Positions 28,779-36,285 of a DNA stretch of 51,693 bases are shown one piece after another. Source of the stretch: a virus. Under the pieces are notes generated by a model. That model ran no database searches. It was not told the DNA's origin and saw only the letters and a program-made list of their open reading frames with translations. The stretch covers positions 1 through 51,693 of IMG/VR virus record IMGVR_UViG_3300046458_000163; one strand, 5' to 3'. The stretch's first letter is position 1, and each line of letters begins with the position of its first letter. Made by a program: the position numbers and the translations under genes.

Positions 28779-29858
28779 ATGTTTGTATTCTCCACCAAAA
28801 AGGCGACCGAGACCGGCAATCTCGCGCACAACTCTGCGCAGTTCAAGCAGCTGACAGCTGCACGTAACGCCAGTGCACAGGCTGCCGCTGATTTCCTTGC
28901 TCGCACTCAGTGGCGCGGTGATGCAGAAGATGCACCAGCACTCGACGCCGTGAACGCAGTTGATGACATCCGTCGCTTGTATCGAGCTTATGACCAAACA
29001 GTGTTGACGCAATTTGAGCCGAACACCGAGTTCACACTGCTGAATGACCTGATGCCGTTGGCGCGGTCTGTTCGTCTGGAAGAGTCTGTGTATGAGTACG
29101 CTCGTACCGGTGGCCGTGGCTGGGCGCACACTTCAATGTCCGGCCAGATTGGTGCGGCGCTGGATGCTAAAAGCTACACCTTCGACGGCACCATGGTTCC
29201 TATTCATGATTCCGGCTTTAAGTTTGCCTGGCGTGACCCTGTATTCAACAAAGGCTCAGCATTGTCTTCACTGGCTGATGCTCAGACAGGTTCTGTTGAT
29301 GATGTTCGTCGCCAGTATGTTGATTTCATGTGGAATGGTTTCCGTGATGCAGCAGGTAATTTCATCAAGTTCGATGATTACACTTGGAAAGGACTGCAAG
29401 CTGACGAGCGAGTTGCACAGGTAACTCTGACCGTAAACTTCGCCACAAGCACTGATCCTGAAGCCTTGCGCAAAGGAGCTATTGCGTTACGTGATGTGCT
29501 CAAGTTGCAAAACTATCAGTATGGTCAGCAGACCTGGTATGTGTCGGCTGAAATCATGTCCAACCTCGAGCAGTACTTCGACACAAACAATAAGACCCGC
29601 ACGGTGCTGGAGGAATTGTTAAAGCTGTCTGGTATTTCAGCGATCAAAGAAGATGCACAGCTAACCGGAAACCAAATCCTTATTGTTCCACTTCAAGCTG
29701 GGGTTATTGCTCCAGTAGTAGGGCAGGCATTTGGCACGGTTGCTGACCCTCGTCAGTTCTACAACAGCGACTACGTTTGGCGCACTTGGGGCGCATCTGG
29801 GCTGATGGTCAAGCAAGATATCGTTGGTCACTTCTCTGTCGTTTACGCTTCGAGCTAA
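28779..29858 (+). CDS. Major capsid protein
   Basis: This 359-aa protein is probably a HK97-fold subunit of the DUF2184 type: an N-terminal helical arm, the loop block YEYARTGGRGWAHTSMSGQI, SGFKFAWRDPVF, the P-domain-like region, and a C-terminal GASGLMVKQDIVGHFSVVYA. The start at 28779 has AAGGAG upstream; longer open frame before it overlaps the decoration gene and is not coding. Confidence 0.88.
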   Translation: MFVFSTKKATETGNLAHNSAQFKQLTAARNASAQAAADFLARTQWRGDAEDAPALDAVNAVDDIRRLYRAYDQTVLTQFEPNTEFTLLNDLMPLARSVRLEESVYEYARTGGRGWAHTSMSGQIGAALDAKSYTFDGTMVPIHDSGFKFAWRDPVFNKGSALSSLADAQTGSVDDVRRQYVDFMWNGFRDAAGNFIKFDDYTWKGLQADERVAQVTLTVNFATSTDPEALRKGAIALRDVLKLQNYQYGQQTWYVSAEIMSNLEQYFDTNNKTRTVLEELLKLSGISAIKEDAQLTGNQILIVPLQAGVIAPVVGQAFGTVADPRQFYNSDYVWRTWGASGLMVKQDIVGHFSVVYASS

Positions 29859-29867
29859 GGAAAAAAC

Positions 29868-30332
29868 ATGGCACTCGTAAAGGTATTGGTAGCAAACCTC
29901 TTTGCCGGTGCCGGTTTCCAGAAACTGGAAGCCGGTCAGGTTTATGACGCAGATGATTCCGTCGCTGAAAAGTGGATCGCTCAGGGTAAAGCTGAAAAGG
30001 CCACCGAGAAGAAAGGAGAGAAGCTGACCTTTGAAGTGGCTACCCCATCCGCGCCGGTTAGCACTGACACGTCCGTGTTGCAGTCGAAGCTGAATGACGC
30101 GCTGGAGCAGCTGAAAACAGCTCAGGATGCAGCCGAAGCTAAAGATGAAGAGCACGCAGCCGCGCTGGAGCAGCTGAAAACAGCTCAGGATGCAGCCGAA
30201 GCTAAAGATGAAGAGCACGCAGCCGCGCTGGAGCAGCTGAAAACAGCTCACGCAACTGAGATTGCTGCCGCAAATGACCGTGCAGATAAAGCTGAAGCAG
30301 CGCTGACAGCCGCAACCAAAAAGGACAAGTAA
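29868..30332 (+). CDS. Coiled-coil protein after capsid, with 21-aa repeats
   Basis: This 154-aa protein has a small N-terminal domain (ALVKVLVANLFAGAGFQKLE, AGQVYDADDSVAEKWIAQGK) similar to small proteins that follow capsid genes in related phages. A Glu/Ala/Lys coiled coil follows, made of a 21-residue repeat: two perfect copies and a partial third (ALEQLKTAQDAAEAKDEEHA plus one residue). Three heptads per unit fit a continuous coiled coil. The DNA repeat could vary in number between strains. Role unknown. Confidence 0.72.
   Translation: MALVKVLVANLFAGAGFQKLEAGQVYDADDSVAEKWIAQGKAEKATEKKGEKLTFEVATPSAPVSTDTSVLQSKLNDALEQLKTAQDAAEAKDEEHAAALEQLKTAQDAAEAKDEEHAAALEQLKTAHATEIAAANDRADKAEAALTAATKKDK
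30099..30250 (+). repeat. 63-bp tandem repeat (two exact copies plus part)
   Basis: The unit starts GCGCTGGAGCAG at 30099 and repeats exactly at 30162; a third, partial copy starts at 30225 and diverges after about 25 bases. The period of 63 bases preserves the reading frame and encodes three coiled-coil heptads. Confidence 0.92.
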
Positions 30333-30334
30333 TC

Positions 30335-30712
30335 ATGGTAGTGCAGATAACGGCAGCGCAGGTAAAACAGCAGTTATCTGCGCTAGGTTACTCCATCCCG
30401 GATTTCATGATTGATGCCTACCTGTGCAAATTGGGCAGCATTAGCATGTGCCTGGAGGCGGCTGGCTATGATGAATGCGATATGACACTGATTCAGGTGT
30501 ACGCCGTCACCCTAATGGCAATCACCGCTTACAGTCAGCGCATCAAATCACAGTCAGCGCCTTCAGGGGCGTCCCGGTCGTTCGATTACAGTGGCGACGT
30601 GAAGACGATGCGCAACACTCTGGCGGATCTGGACATATCTGGCTGTACCGCGCTGCTGCCGATTGACGTTGGCACAAGCGTTGGCTTCTTTGATGTGGTA
30701 GGTGGCTGCTGA
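30335..30712 (+). CDS. Head-tail connector protein
   Basis: This 125-aa helical protein (ITAAQVKQQLSALGYSIPDF, MIDAYLCKLGSISMCLEAAG) has the position and size of a head-completion adaptor (the gp6/gp7-like ring under the portal). It ends SVGFFDVVGGC. Its stop overlaps the next start as TGATG. The call is mainly by context. Confidence 0.7.
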   Translation: MVVQITAAQVKQQLSALGYSIPDFMIDAYLCKLGSISMCLEAAGYDECDMTLIQVYAVTLMAITAYSQRIKSQSAPSGASRSFDYSGDVKTMRNTLADLDISGCTALLPIDVGTSVGFFDVVGGC

Positions 30713-30879
30713 TGTGGATACCAGTGTCAGAGCGTTTACCAAAGCCATTCACTCGCGTGTGGGTGAAAACTTCAAACGGTCGGCAGACAACCGGCTACGT
30801 GAACAGCGGCGGAGAGTGGCGCATTAACTGCCCGCGTATTGCGGCTGAGAATCCCATTGTCGTTAGCTGGAGGGAATGA
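30712..30879 (+). CDS. Small DUF551-like protein, 55 aa
   Basis: This 55-aa frame begins WIPVSERLPKPFTRVWVKTS, the typical opening of DUF551-type modules (W-I-P-V-S-E-R-L-P), and ends PIVVSWRE. It overlaps the preceding gene by one base (TGATG) and is followed one base later by the next ATG. It lies unusually among head-tail connector genes. Function unknown. Confidence 0.7.
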   Translation: MWIPVSERLPKPFTRVWVKTSNGRQTTGYVNSGGEWRINCPRIAAENPIVVSWRE

Positions 30880-30880
30880 A

Positions 30881-31102
30881 ATGGGCATTGTCACAAAGGC
30901 TTTAAATGTCACCGTGGTCTATCGCGTTGATGGCGACACCAAAATTTTCAGCGAGACCGTGGTTTCACATCTCGTGATTGAAAGATATCTCAGGCTGGAA
31001 ATGAGCGACACGATTGGCTTGTTCGTTCCGGTAGGTAATGGGCAGCAGGTGAATGCCCTGAATATCGAATGGTTTGAGATTGAGCGCGTAGAGGCTCCTT
31101 AG
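30881..31102 (+). CDS. Hypothetical protein, 73 aa
   Basis: This 73-aa protein (MGIVTKALNVTVVYRVDGDT, KIFSETVVSHLVIERYLRLE) is probably a small beta protein with one helix. The start at 30881 is chosen because GGAGG lies seven bases upstream. Its stop is embedded in the long ribosome binding site of the next gene. It lies among the neck genes; the role is unknown. Confidence 0.7.
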   Translation: MGIVTKALNVTVVYRVDGDTKIFSETVVSHLVIERYLRLEMSDTIGLFVPVGNGQQVNALNIEWFEIERVEAP

Positions 31103-31121
31103 GAGGTGATCTATCTCTTCA

Positions 31122-31460
31122 TTGGCTAATTGGTCATACACCGCTCAGGCGACGATCTGGAAGCGCTCAGGAGCAAGCAATGATTACGGCGACCCGATGT
31201 TCGAAGCGCCACTGGTGATTGCCTGTGATTATCAGGGTGGGCTTTCCAAGCGGCTCGGCGACATCGGCGGTGAGAAGGTAATTAAGAACACCGTGTGGAC
31301 AGAGTATGCGCTGGCTGACACCGGCGATTACCTGATCATTGGCGTTTCTGCTGAGCCTGACCCAATTGCGGCCGGTGCCGATGAGGTGATGCAAGCGATT
31401 CGCTATGCAGACACCTTTGAGCGTACGGCAGACGATTTCGCGATAATTACTGGAGTGTAG
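31122..31460 (+). CDS. Head-closure/neck protein with non-AUG start
   Basis: This 112-aa protein (ANWSYTAQATIWKRSGASND, YGDPMFEAPLVIACDYQGGL) has the beta-barrel look and position of a head-tail joining stopper protein. No ATG begins the frame. TTG at 31122 is the conventional choice, but the ribosome binding site (TTAGGAGGTGATC, ending at 31111) is nearly a full complement to the 16S end and points closer, for example to ATC at 31113, which would add three residues. The start is therefore uncertain. Confidence 0.75.
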   Translation: MANWSYTAQATIWKRSGASNDYGDPMFEAPLVIACDYQGGLSKRLGDIGGEKVIKNTVWTEYALADTGDYLIIGVSAEPDPIAAGADEVMQAIRYADTFERTADDFAIITGV

Positions 31461-31462
31461 TC

Positions 31463-31888
31463 ATGGGCGTGAAAGTAAAAGGCATCAGGCAGGTTTCACG
31501 CAACGTTAACCGCGCTATCGATAACATTCAGGACCGGCGAACAGTTAGGGCATTAACTTCTGCCTTGTTAATCATCGGCACAGAGTCAGCGGCCCTAACG
31601 CCTATAGACTCGAGCACACTGCTTAACTCTCAGTTCCGTGAGGTCGTTGTGCGCGGAGTGCGCATCACCGGGCGGATCGGCTATTCAGCGAATTATGCAG
31701 CGTATGTGCATGAGGCGAAGGGCATACATCTCGGCAAGCACACTTTAAGGCCAGTGAAAAAGGGCGAGAAGCGGGGCTCGCGCGGTTATATCTGGGATAA
31801 AACAGGCGAACCAAAATTCCTTGAGAAGGGTGCCGAGAACGCTATAGACCAGGTGGAAGCGGTAATTCGCAAGGAGATGTCCTTATGA
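31463..31888 (+). CDS. Tail completion protein (HK97 gp10-like)
   Basis: This 141-aa protein has the HK97 gp10-like pattern: LLIIGTESAALTPIDSSTLL, N-S-x-F and the block GRIGYSANYAAYVHEAKG, followed by FLEKGAENAIDQVEAVIRKE. Proteins of this type sit at the tail end that meets the head. It overlaps the next gene by four bases. Confidence 0.85.
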   Translation: MGVKVKGIRQVSRNVNRAIDNIQDRRTVRALTSALLIIGTESAALTPIDSSTLLNSQFREVVVRGVRITGRIGYSANYAAYVHEAKGIHLGKHTLRPVKKGEKRGSRGYIWDKTGEPKFLEKGAENAIDQVEAVIRKEMSL

Positions 31889-32268
31889 CGCCTCCAATGC
31901 ATACGCGCGTGCGTAATCACTTTGTTGATGCTGGCCTGACAGATGGATTCATCACTCAGCTGCTGATGTGGAATGACAGCGGTAATCAGGCTGACAAGTT
32001 CATAGTGTTTCGCCCTAATGGTGGCGGCTCGATCCGAAATCAGCTCGGCGCTGATTACTACGTCATGGTTGATGTGATTGGTGCTAAAGGCGGAAACGCC
32101 ATGGTTGACGAGCGCGTCAATGCAATCATCGATTACGTTCAGCAAAACCCAATGGCTGACGCCTGTGTCGGCTATCTGGAAAACCTCGGCGGCATTCCTG
32201 CCCCCGTCCAAACAACCGAAGGCAGACTTGTCTATCGGCTTCAGTTTGTTGCCACTTTCGGCAGCTAA
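31885..32268 (+). CDS. Tail terminator-like protein
   Basis: This 127-aa protein lies directly before the tail tube gene and matches the size and place of the lambda U-type tail terminator. Blocks such as FIVFRPNGGGSIRNQLGADY, YVMVDVIGAKGGNAMVDERV and a C-terminal strand RLVYRLQFVATFG agree with that alpha/beta fold. It is expected to cap the finished tail tube. Confidence 0.75.
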   Translation: MTPPMHTRVRNHFVDAGLTDGFITQLLMWNDSGNQADKFIVFRPNGGGSIRNQLGADYYVMVDVIGAKGGNAMVDERVNAIIDYVQQNPMADACVGYLENLGGIPAPVQTTEGRLVYRLQFVATFGS

Positions 32269-32293
32269 ATAAACGTCAAAGAGGAATTACCCC

Positions 32294-33037
32294 ATGGCTG
32301 ATTGCCAGAACAGCAACGAACGTTTGTTCGGTGGCGCCGTTGTGCTTGAAGTTGCCGATGGCTGCAGCGATGCGCTGCCGCAGGAATCGGAATGGAAAGC
32401 GCTGGCTGCAGGAACGAGCAAAGGGTGGGACTTCTCACCTAACACAGTAACTTCCGATGCGGATGACGGTGGCGGCTTTGTTGAGAGCATCATCACCAAT
32501 TCAGATTTCACCATCAGCTTTGAAGGTGAAGTGCGTAAGAAAGGCAAGTTGGACCAGTATGGCGTTGGTCGCTTCATCAAGTATTTCGCCGCTGAGCTAA
32601 AGGCACGCCGTCAGCCTGGTATCTGGGTACGCATGGAATACGGTGAAGTAACATTCCAGGGTTACATGGTCATCACTGCGTTGAGCTCTGATGGCGGCAC
32701 GAATGACATCGTGACCTTCACCACTGAGTTCAAAGTTGGCGATGCAACCACTATTCAGGTGATTGACACCGAAGAAGCGATCCCAGCTACAGGCGTGACC
32801 GTAACCCCGGCAACCGCATCGATTGCTGTGGGTGCTACCCGCCAGCTTACCGGTGCAGTTCAGCCAACCGATGCAACCGATCGCACCGGCGCATGGACGA
32901 CTTCCGACGCAACGAAGGCGACAGTCAGCAATACCGGCTTAGTCACCGGCGTGGCGGCAGGCACAGCGACCATCACCTTCACGTCTACCGATGGAAATTT
33001 CACTGGTACTACAGCGGTTACAGTCACCTCTTCGTAA
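32294..33037 (+). CDS. Major tail tube protein with Ig-like domain
   Basis: This 247-aa tube subunit has about 160 N-terminal residues forming the tube domain (GWDFSPNTVTSDADDGGGFV, MVITALSSDGGTNDIVTFTT) and a C-terminal BIG2 Ig-like domain (VTVTPATASIAVGATRQLTG, DATKATVSNTGLVTGVAAGT, ATITFTS), the same plan as lambda gpV. GAGGAATTACCCC precedes the start. Confidence 0.9.
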   Translation: MADCQNSNERLFGGAVVLEVADGCSDALPQESEWKALAAGTSKGWDFSPNTVTSDADDGGGFVESIITNSDFTISFEGEVRKKGKLDQYGVGRFIKYFAAELKARRQPGIWVRMEYGEVTFQGYMVITALSSDGGTNDIVTFTTEFKVGDATTIQVIDTEEAIPATGVTVTPATASIAVGATRQLTGAVQPTDATDRTGAWTTSDATKATVSNTGLVTGVAAGTATITFTSTDGNFTGTTAVTVTSS

Positions 33038-33088
33038 CCATTCCAAAGGGTGGTTTAGACTGCCCTTGATAATGCTTATGGAGGAAAC

Positions 33089-33772
33089 ATGACGCCACTG
33101 AAGGAAATAGGCGAGTGTGTGATTAGTGATGGCGATAATGAATACTTCTTCCGGCCTTCACTCATCAACATGACGCGAATTGGTGAGCCAGATGAAATCG
33201 TGCAGGCACTGTATAACCTGTATAACGATGAAGTGGGCGACATGATGCGTAAAGCACTCAAGGCGTTCGGCACCATCCCCGCCTGGCTGACATCACACCT
33301 CGCTTCGCCGCAATACAGCAAGAAAGCGTTCGTCACTGCAATGTCGGTGCTTCAGGCTTGCTCAACGCAGGATGTATCGGCGCTGACAGGCGAAATTGTG
33401 CCGGGAAGGTCAGGGAAATGGACATTCGTCTATCGAAAAGGTCGGATGGCACCGGATGAAATGGTCATCATTGCCCGATCCCTTTTGGCTCATGGCGTCA
33501 TTGGTAAGGCAAAGGTGCGAAAGCTGCAGCGCCACGAAGGCGCTCAGTCATCTAGCGAATTCAACGCATTTGAGTACATCAGCGCAGCGCGGACGCATCT
33601 TGGCATGAGCAGGGAAGAGGCAGAGCAGTTAACGATGACCGATTTTCAGTTGCTGCTGGCTGCCAAATATCCGGAACAGAAGGGCTTCACCAAGGAAGAA
33701 TACGACTCGGTGGCTGATGCTCACCTTGCCAGGCAGGAGCGAAGGAGAGCAAAAGCAGCCAAATCCGCTTAG
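33089..33772 (+). CDS. Tail assembly chaperone (DUF6246-like)
   Basis: This 227-aa protein between tube and tape measure genes is the expected tail assembly chaperone. It begins MTPLKEIGECVISDGDNEYF and ends in a basic helix (DAHLARQERRRAKAAKSA). I see no obvious slippery site producing a second product, unlike lambda G/GT. Its last bases overlap the end of the convergent mnt-like gene. GGAGG lies five bases before the ATG. Confidence 0.8.
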   Translation: MTPLKEIGECVISDGDNEYFFRPSLINMTRIGEPDEIVQALYNLYNDEVGDMMRKALKAFGTIPAWLTSHLASPQYSKKAFVTAMSVLQACSTQDVSALTGEIVPGRSGKWTFVYRKGRMAPDEMVIIARSLLAHGVIGKAKVRKLQRHEGAQSSSEFNAFEYISAARTHLGMSREEAEQLTMTDFQLLLAAKYPEQKGFTKEEYDSVADAHLARQERRRAKAAKSA

Positions 33773-34119
33773 AATGGGGGCTCTGTGGATTTCTCGATTT
33801 TCCTATGAGCGTCAGCGATGACTCGCAATCTGTTGTTTTCTACATCAATTCTACGAGTAATGTCTCTTATAGCTTCAGCAACAGCCCTAGTAAACATTGC
33901 TCGCCCCTTGTCGGTAGATGTGTCAGTTGCGTTCATCATCTCGATTAGCTTTTCAAGCCATTGGTCAGGATTCCCCTCAACGGCAACATCCCTAGTCAAG
34001 ACAAACAATATCTCAGAATTTAGAGATCGCCCGTTAGCAGAAGCCCTTTCAGCCAGCTTGTCTTTGAGTTCTTCCGGCATTCGTAGTCCGAAGGGGGCAA
34101 TCTGGCTAGCGCCTTTCAT
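33769..34119 (-). CDS. mnt: Mnt-like ribbon-helix-helix repressor
   Basis: This 116-aa protein has a ribbon-helix-helix DNA-binding domain: strand APFGLRMPEELKDKLAERAS, then ANGRSLNSEILFVLTRDV. A helical C-terminal part probably makes tetramers, the plan of P22 Mnt. It is transcribed divergently from an Arc-like gene with TACAT-N-ATGTA operators between, as in P22 immI. Mnt represses ant in the prophage. GAGGA lies seven bases before the ATG. Confidence 0.88.
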   Translation of the reverse strand: MKGASQIAPFGLRMPEELKDKLAERASANGRSLNSEILFVLTRDVAVEGNPDQWLEKLIEMMNATDTSTDKGRAMFTRAVAEAIRDITRRIDVENNRLRVIADAHRKIEKSTEPPF

Positions 34120-34140
34120 TAGCTTATCCTCTTAAAATGT

Positions 34141-34217
34141 ATGGCTACATAATGTAGCTAGTTTTTACTTGACAAGATAGTTACATGATGTAGTATCTGA
34201 ATGGCTACATCATGTAA
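34141..34217 (+). promoter_or_regulatory. mnt/arc operators and divergent promoters
   Basis: Three palindromes share TACAT-N-ATGTA: GCTACATAATGTAGC (34144-34158), TTACATGATGTAG (34181-34193) and CTACATCATGTAA (34205-34217), with centres at 34151, 34187 and 34211. The rightward promoter has a perfect -35 TTGACA (34169-34174) and -10 TAGTAT (34191-34196). The middle operator covers its spacer, so the arc-ant message should be repressed by the Mnt/Arc-like proteins. A leftward promoter for mnt is likely around TTGTCA on the other strand. Confidence 0.85.
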
Positions 34218-34236
34218 TCATTTACGCGAGGCAATA

Positions 34237-34398
34237 ATGGAAAATGCACGAAACATTCCACCAACTGGAATTAGATTTCCTGACGGAATTAAAGAGCTCT
34301 TAAAGCAGGCAGCCAAAGGAGAAGGCAGATCTCTAAACAGCGAAGTTATTAAGAGGATTGAGCGGAGCTTGAAAGAAGATGGGTTCATCAAAGCATAA
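34237..34398 (+). CDS. arc: Arc-like ribbon-helix-helix repressor
   Basis: This 53-aa protein has exactly the length of P22 Arc, with the same pattern: a strand (PPTGIRFPDGIKELLKQAAK), then GEGRSLNSEVIKRIERSLKE. Arc represses its own and the mnt promoters during lytic growth. The start at 34237 is chosen (GAGG lies ten bases upstream and it gives the Arc length); an earlier in-frame ATG at 34201 lies in the operator. Confidence 0.88.
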   Translation: MENARNIPPTGIRFPDGIKELLKQAAKGEGRSLNSEVIKRIERSLKEDGFIKA

Positions 34399-34470
34399 AA
34401 ACGGTGAAACCCGGCTGTGCGCTAACACTAACCGGGTCTCAAATGTCAGTAACCTAGCGGGAAACCAACA

Positions 34471-35358
34471 ATGAACAGTATAGCAATTATCGAAGCAGTA
34501 AACACTACTTCTCTGCCGTTCCACGGCCAACACATCATCACTGCTATGGCTGCAGGTGTTGCATATGTAGCGATGAAGCCGATCGTTGAAAACCTCGGCA
34601 TGAGTTGGGGCACACAGCAGCAGAAGTTAGCGCGCCACATGGATAAATTTGGGTGTATTCATATGAATATGCCTTCACTCGGCGGCATTCAAGCAATGAT
34701 TTGCCTTCCACTTAAAAAGCTCAACGGCTGGCTATTCAGCATCAACCCGGCAAAAGTTCGTGATGACATCCGGGACCGCTTAGTTCGTTATCAAGAAGAG
34801 TGTTTTACTGCGCTGCATGATTATTGGACTAAAGGCGCAGCAATCCGCAAGCCAGAAACTACCGTAGATGACCGCACCCCATTGCGAGGAATCGTTAATC
34901 GCATCATGGGTAAGTACGGCATGACATACCAGGCGGTTTATAAACTGGTACACAAAGAATTCGGAGTTCAACACATTGATGAGCTGACAGCCAAACAGAC
35001 TGCTGAAGCGGTCGAATATTTAGCAGGAAAAGTGATTGAGGGTGATTTCATCGGAAAGGATGCGCTTCCATCACATCTGGATCGGCAGCTTACGGATGAT
35101 GAACTCTGCGATCTTGCGTGGCTGTGGCGGGCTAGCTCGGTAATGATGAACGCAGCTAATGAGGTGTATCCGCTGCTTCGCGTTGCAGAACACCGCATGG
35201 CTGGTCACTTCTATTCAATCACCCATGAATACCCCAGAACACTGGAGAAGGCGCGGGCGCTTATCGAAAGAGAAGTTAAACACATCGAACATCAACCATG
35301 GAAGGATGACAACTGGAGCAGGGTGTTGCCTTTCCTGCGCCAGCAAAGATTGCAGTGA
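34471..35358 (+). CDS. ant: P22 Ant-like antirepressor
   Basis: This 295-aa protein has an N-terminal P22-antirepressor-type domain (LPFHGQHIITAMAAGVAYVA, MKPIVENLGMSWGTQQQKLA, then a CLPLKKLNGWLFSINPAKVR block and RYQEECFTALHDYW). A longer helical C-terminal part follows (LRGIVNRIMGKYGMTYQAVY). P22 Ant binds and inactivates the prophage repressor. It is the last gene of the arc-ant message. The 72-base arc-ant gap can fold ACCCGG/CCGGGT, the place where P22 makes its antisense sar RNA. Confidence 0.9.
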   Translation: MNSIAIIEAVNTTSLPFHGQHIITAMAAGVAYVAMKPIVENLGMSWGTQQQKLARHMDKFGCIHMNMPSLGGIQAMICLPLKKLNGWLFSINPAKVRDDIRDRLVRYQEECFTALHDYWTKGAAIRKPETTVDDRTPLRGIVNRIMGKYGMTYQAVYKLVHKEFGVQHIDELTAKQTAEAVEYLAGKVIEGDFIGKDALPSHLDRQLTDDELCDLAWLWRASSVMMNAANEVYPLLRVAEHRMAGHFYSITHEYPRTLEKARALIEREVKHIEHQPWKDDNWSRVLPFLRQQRLQ

Positions 35359-35361
35359 CGC

Positions 35362-35394
35362 AAAAAGAAAAACCGCCAATGTGGAGTTGGCGGT
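35362..35394 (-). terminator. Reverse-strand terminator between ant and rha
   Basis: ACCGCCAA-CTCCACA-TTGGCGGT on the minus strand is followed by TTTTCTTTTT. The plus strand lacks a T-run after the stem. It would therefore stop leftward transcription, although both neighbours are on the plus strand. Confidence 0.7.
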
Positions 35395-35426
35395 CTACTG
35401 AAGTCTAATAACGCCTAGGAACGTCT

Positions 35427-36131
35427 ATGACTAAGTTAACTGTAGCAAATGGAAGATCTGGTGTCACCAAAATGTCGAGCCGTGAGATTGCGGCATTGAC
35501 AGGAAAGCAACATAAAGACGTGTTGCATGACTGCCGAAAAATGTTTGAGGCGCTCAATCTTCAATCGGCGGACTTTTCCGCCGATTACCAAGATGGCAAG
35601 GGTCGCACCTACCAAGAGTATTGGCTTGACCAAGACCTGACGCTTACCCTGATGACTGGGTACAGCATTCCATTACGCCACAAAGTTGCAACTCGCTGGC
35701 GCCAACTTGAGAGCGGTGAAGTTCTGCCGCAGAAATCTAAATCGCATCTTCCTGAATATCGCAGGGCGCGCGCCATCAAAATGGAAGTTGAGGCAATGAG
35801 CCTGGCTCTTTCATATATGCCGAAGCTGAGCGATGTAGCGAAGCAAACAGCAATGGCTCGCGCAGTAAATGATGCCGCTGGCATGGAGCTTCTTCCTCTA
35901 CCTCAACTGGAAGATCATTATCACTCTGCTGGAGAGGTTGGCGAGATGCTTGGAGTGTCAGCTCAGAAGATCGGACGGGTGGCAAACGCGAACAACCTGA
36001 AAACTGAGCAGTACGGCATTACCGTCATGGACAAATCAGCATACAGCAGCAAGCAGGTCGAAGCCTTCCGCTACAACGCTGAGGGCGTAAAGGCGCTTCG
36101 CCACCTTATCATTGGCGCTGACGTGGCTTAA
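35427..36131 (+). CDS. Rha-type regulator, third copy
   Basis: This 234-aa protein has an N-terminal Rha domain (KMSSREIAALTGKQHKDVLH, DCRKMFEAL, LTLMTGYSIPLRHKVATRW). A linker follows, and its C-terminal domain has a helix-turn-helix-like segment (HSAGEVGEMLGVSAQKIGRV, ANANNLKTEQYG) different from KilAC. It lies immediately after ant and is probably an antirepressor or transcription regulator of the same accessory module. Confidence 0.82.
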   Translation: MTKLTVANGRSGVTKMSSREIAALTGKQHKDVLHDCRKMFEALNLQSADFSADYQDGKGRTYQEYWLDQDLTLTLMTGYSIPLRHKVATRWRQLESGEVLPQKSKSHLPEYRRARAIKMEVEAMSLALSYMPKLSDVAKQTAMARAVNDAAGMELLPLPQLEDHYHSAGEVGEMLGVSAQKIGRVANANNLKTEQYGITVMDKSAYSSKQVEAFRYNAEGVKALRHLIIGADVA

Positions 36132-36199
36132 TTGAAAGGGTGTAACTTCAACTTACACCCTCAAATGAAACCCTCATTTAAACTTAGGTAATTCCTCCC

Positions 36200-36232
36200 A
36201 ACCCGCTTAACTGCGGGTTTCTTGCTTTCTTT
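36200..36232 (+). terminator. Terminator after the immI/rha module
   Basis: ACCCGC-TTAACT-GCGGGT is followed by TTCTTGCTTTCTTTT. A second perfect stem without T-run (GGGTGTAA/TTACACCC, 36138-36160) precedes it. It separates the regulators from the lipoprotein gene. Confidence 0.78.
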
Positions 36233-36285
36233 TGCATCAGTTTCCCTTTAGGATTTATCCCACTTAATGCTTTTGGGGGAAGGGA

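Noticed and set aside
29661-30251. Repetitive Cys/Phe-rich frame on the minus strand
   Set aside because: It is the reverse complement of the 63-bp coding repeat and the capsid end, not an independent gene.
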